Assembly: GCF_042186555.1 (NCBI RefSeq)
Contig: NC_133328.1
Span: 66,158,235-66,222,234 of the forward strand
Length of the DNA: 64,000 nt
Direction of reading: 5' to 3'
Origin: Aquarana catesbeiana
Taxonomy: Eukaryota > Chordata > Amphibia > Anura > Ranidae
The notes under the pieces are model-generated. The model was given only the letters and a program-made list of their open reading frames with translations. It was not told where the DNA came from and made no database searches. This document shows, in pieces, positions 62,590 to 64,000 of the stretch; position 1 is the first letter of the stretch, and every line of letters starts with the position of its first letter. Position numbers and translations under genes: made by a program.

Positions 62590-62990
62590 AGAGTTTCTAA
62601 CCCTACACTATCATTCACTGCCAGCCCCCCTATATTAAGCTGCCATAATCCACAGTGTAATTGTGTGTTAAAAATTAAGCCTCTAAATACCTTTTTGTAA
62701 TGTATCTTCAGGCTGGTCACGTGACTCCCGGCCGCTCTAATACTCTAATCCAGGGCTAAAACGGGAGGGGCCGAGATCTCCCTCTGATGTCAGCCAGGGA
62801 GGTCACATGACCGCCATGCTGGTCGCTCGGCCCCTCCCGTTGTAGCTTGGATCGGAGGTGTAGAGTGGCCGGGAGTCACATGACCGGCCTGAAGATATAT
62901 TACAAAAGGTTATTTAGAGGCTTTGTCTTTAACATACAATTACACAGTGCAGGATGGCAGCCTAAAATAGGGGGGCTGGCAGCAAATATT
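62590..62990. mobile_element. TTAA-bounded foldback element
   Basis: Starts at TTAA 62586-62589, inside the MITE fragment before it. Arms 62620-62780 and 62820-62980 are inverted copies: GCCAGCCCCCCTATATTAAG against CTAAAATAGGGGGGCTGGC, GTGTAATTGTGTGTTAAA against TTTAACATACAATTACAC, and GTCACGTGACTCCCGGCC against GGCCGGGAGTCACATGAC. The centre is near 62800. No coding frame. Confidence 0.8.
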
Positions 62991-63017
62991 TTTAAACTTT
63001 TGATTTCTACTAGCAGC

Positions 63018-63036
63018 AGCGGGGGGGGGGGGGGGG
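63018..63036. repeat. Poly-G tract
   Basis: About 17 G in GCGGGGGGG...GCGG, a quadruplex-prone run. Confidence 0.85.
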
Positions 63037-63289
63037 CGGAGACAGGCTTGATGTTGAACCCAAAGTCACAGGCCACAACCACCTGTCTTGCTTACTTATG
63101 TACCAACATCCCTCAGCCTCTGGACAGTACCTCTCTCTTGGACTTTTCACTCACTTGATCAATAGCCCGTGTGCTGCTCCTAAGCGTTCAATCACCCAGT
63201 TTCCTTTCCCTTGACTCTACTTCTCCCACAAGGATTCCTAGTTCCTCTGCTCCTTTGTGGCCCGTTTCCCTCCCCGCAGGGGCGGCCAA

Positions 63290-63675
63290 CGACATCAGCG
63301 ACTACATGCTGTAAGATGTCGTCTGTTCCTCCATGAGGAACGGTTCTTCACCCATCTCACAAGGGTGAAGCTTTGTTGGCTTCCCGGAGGGTAAAAACCT
63401 CCACCTCCCCTTCCGGGAATCAGGCTGGCTTTCTTGCTCCTCAGAGCAGGACTGGACTCAAACCCTCCCGGGCACCACGTGACCCCCCTTTTATATGAGA
63501 GTCCCGGGATTACCAAGCAAATCAATGATTGGTCGAGACTTTTACATAAACTACCTGTCACTCAAATGGTACTTTGACAACAACAGGCCTACTGTAATAA
63601 CATAAGCCTGTTCTAAATTTACCTGAAATAGAAAGCTAGAAAGAAAAAGGTCACCTACCCAAAAGTAGGTGCCCG
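63290..63675 (-). mobile_element. Possible 3' LTR part of an element leaving the window
   Basis: On minus, GTGGGGGGTGTA (63692-63681) has the look of a polypurine tract, followed by TGTAGCGGGCACC (63675-63663), like the start of an LTR. About 180 bases on, CATATAAAAGGGGGG (63500-63483) resembles a TATA box. The far end of the LTR is not fixed. If this is right, the body of the retroelement lies to the right of 63690 and beyond the window, but I see no coding motif in the last 300 bp. Confidence 0.3.
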
Positions 63676-63692
63676 CTACATACACCCCCCAC

Positions 63693-64000
63693 TTGAATCA
63701 CAACTCTCCCCAGTTGTGGGGAATAAATTTCAGAGTAACTCCTTAAAATTTTAAGAGCAAAAAGAGCATCTCATTACATCAATTGGAATTGGGAAAAAGG
63801 AATGAACTTTAAACAGAGTTAACATCAATTGTCACTGTATACAATATCAGCACAATAGTATTTACATGGCCTGACTGTAGATCCCGACATCTAACATTCA
63901 ATACAAGCGGAACCAAAGCATTGCTCCCACGGGAGGAATACTCTGGTTACCACAGGCCTTCATCTGTAGAATGGACAGCTGTCACATCTTCAATATACCT
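63693..64000. other. Unassigned right edge
   Basis: No recognisable coding or repeat motif. Possibly the untranslated 3' region of the element proposed at 63290-63675. Confidence 0.3.

Noticed and set aside
1..64000. tRNA, rRNA, snRNA or tRNA-derived SINE
   Set aside because: I looked for A/B-box pairs and cloverleaf-like stretches by eye and saw none I would defend. A tRNAscan or Infernal run would be decisive.

Overview
The window is intergenic or intronic DNA from a large, repeat-rich vertebrate genome. I read it as an amphibian, most likely a true frog (Ranidae). That is an inference: I recognise several high-copy interspersed repeats as typical of ranid genomes, along with Tc1, hAT, PIF-Harbinger and L1/Tx1 families. 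There is no complete protein-coding gene, no rRNA and no tRNA that I can support. The only host-gene candidate is a possible 57-nt exon at 11455-11511. Nearly all long open frames are tandem arrays or mobile-element debris.

Layout. 0-10 kb: a PIF-Harbinger MITE (194-611), a triple nest of repeats (about 1980-3575), a hAT built of GACTAAAA blocks (5304-6096), a Tc1 transposase remnant (6289-6838), a ranid repeat, a TTAA-flanked element and a C-rich minisatellite. 10-18 kb: a hammerhead-ribozyme-like fold (10741-10791, minus), the candidate exon, a frameshifted Tc1 (13485-14624) and more ranid repeats. 18-25 kb: a decayed minus-strand L1/Tx1-type LINE broken by two hAT insertions with perfect 8-bp duplications, a second Tc1 remnant split by a chain of TTAA-flanked elements, and a plus-strand LINE 3' end.

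25-33 kb: a hAT carrying its own MITE inside a TTAA element (27050-29009), a possible solo LTR (29356-30173), and another hAT with a perfect duplication (31891-32332). 33.66-35.84 kb: a 2.2-kb foldback element, a near-perfect palindrome with mirror-image TATA/GC-box motifs at its centre and mirror-image AATAAA signals further out. 36.6-40.9 kb: a hAT interrupted at its very first bases by a 2.28-kb element carrying about 45 copies of a 30-bp repeat. The hAT itself carries a 28-bp array and a nested 88-bp MITE.

41-64 kb: TTAA-flanked elements, a 1-kb polypurine tract (43.5-44.5 kb), a second hammerhead-like fold (47.85 kb), two possible solo LTRs, a LINE 3' end with a 17-bp target duplication (53.97-54.79 kb), several foldback elements and an LTR nested in a MITE (60.9-62.2 kb). 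The elements do not form a pathway. What joins them is a readable order of insertion, fixed by target-site duplications. Coordinates come from reading junctions by eye; family names rest on terminal motifs, not on a database search.
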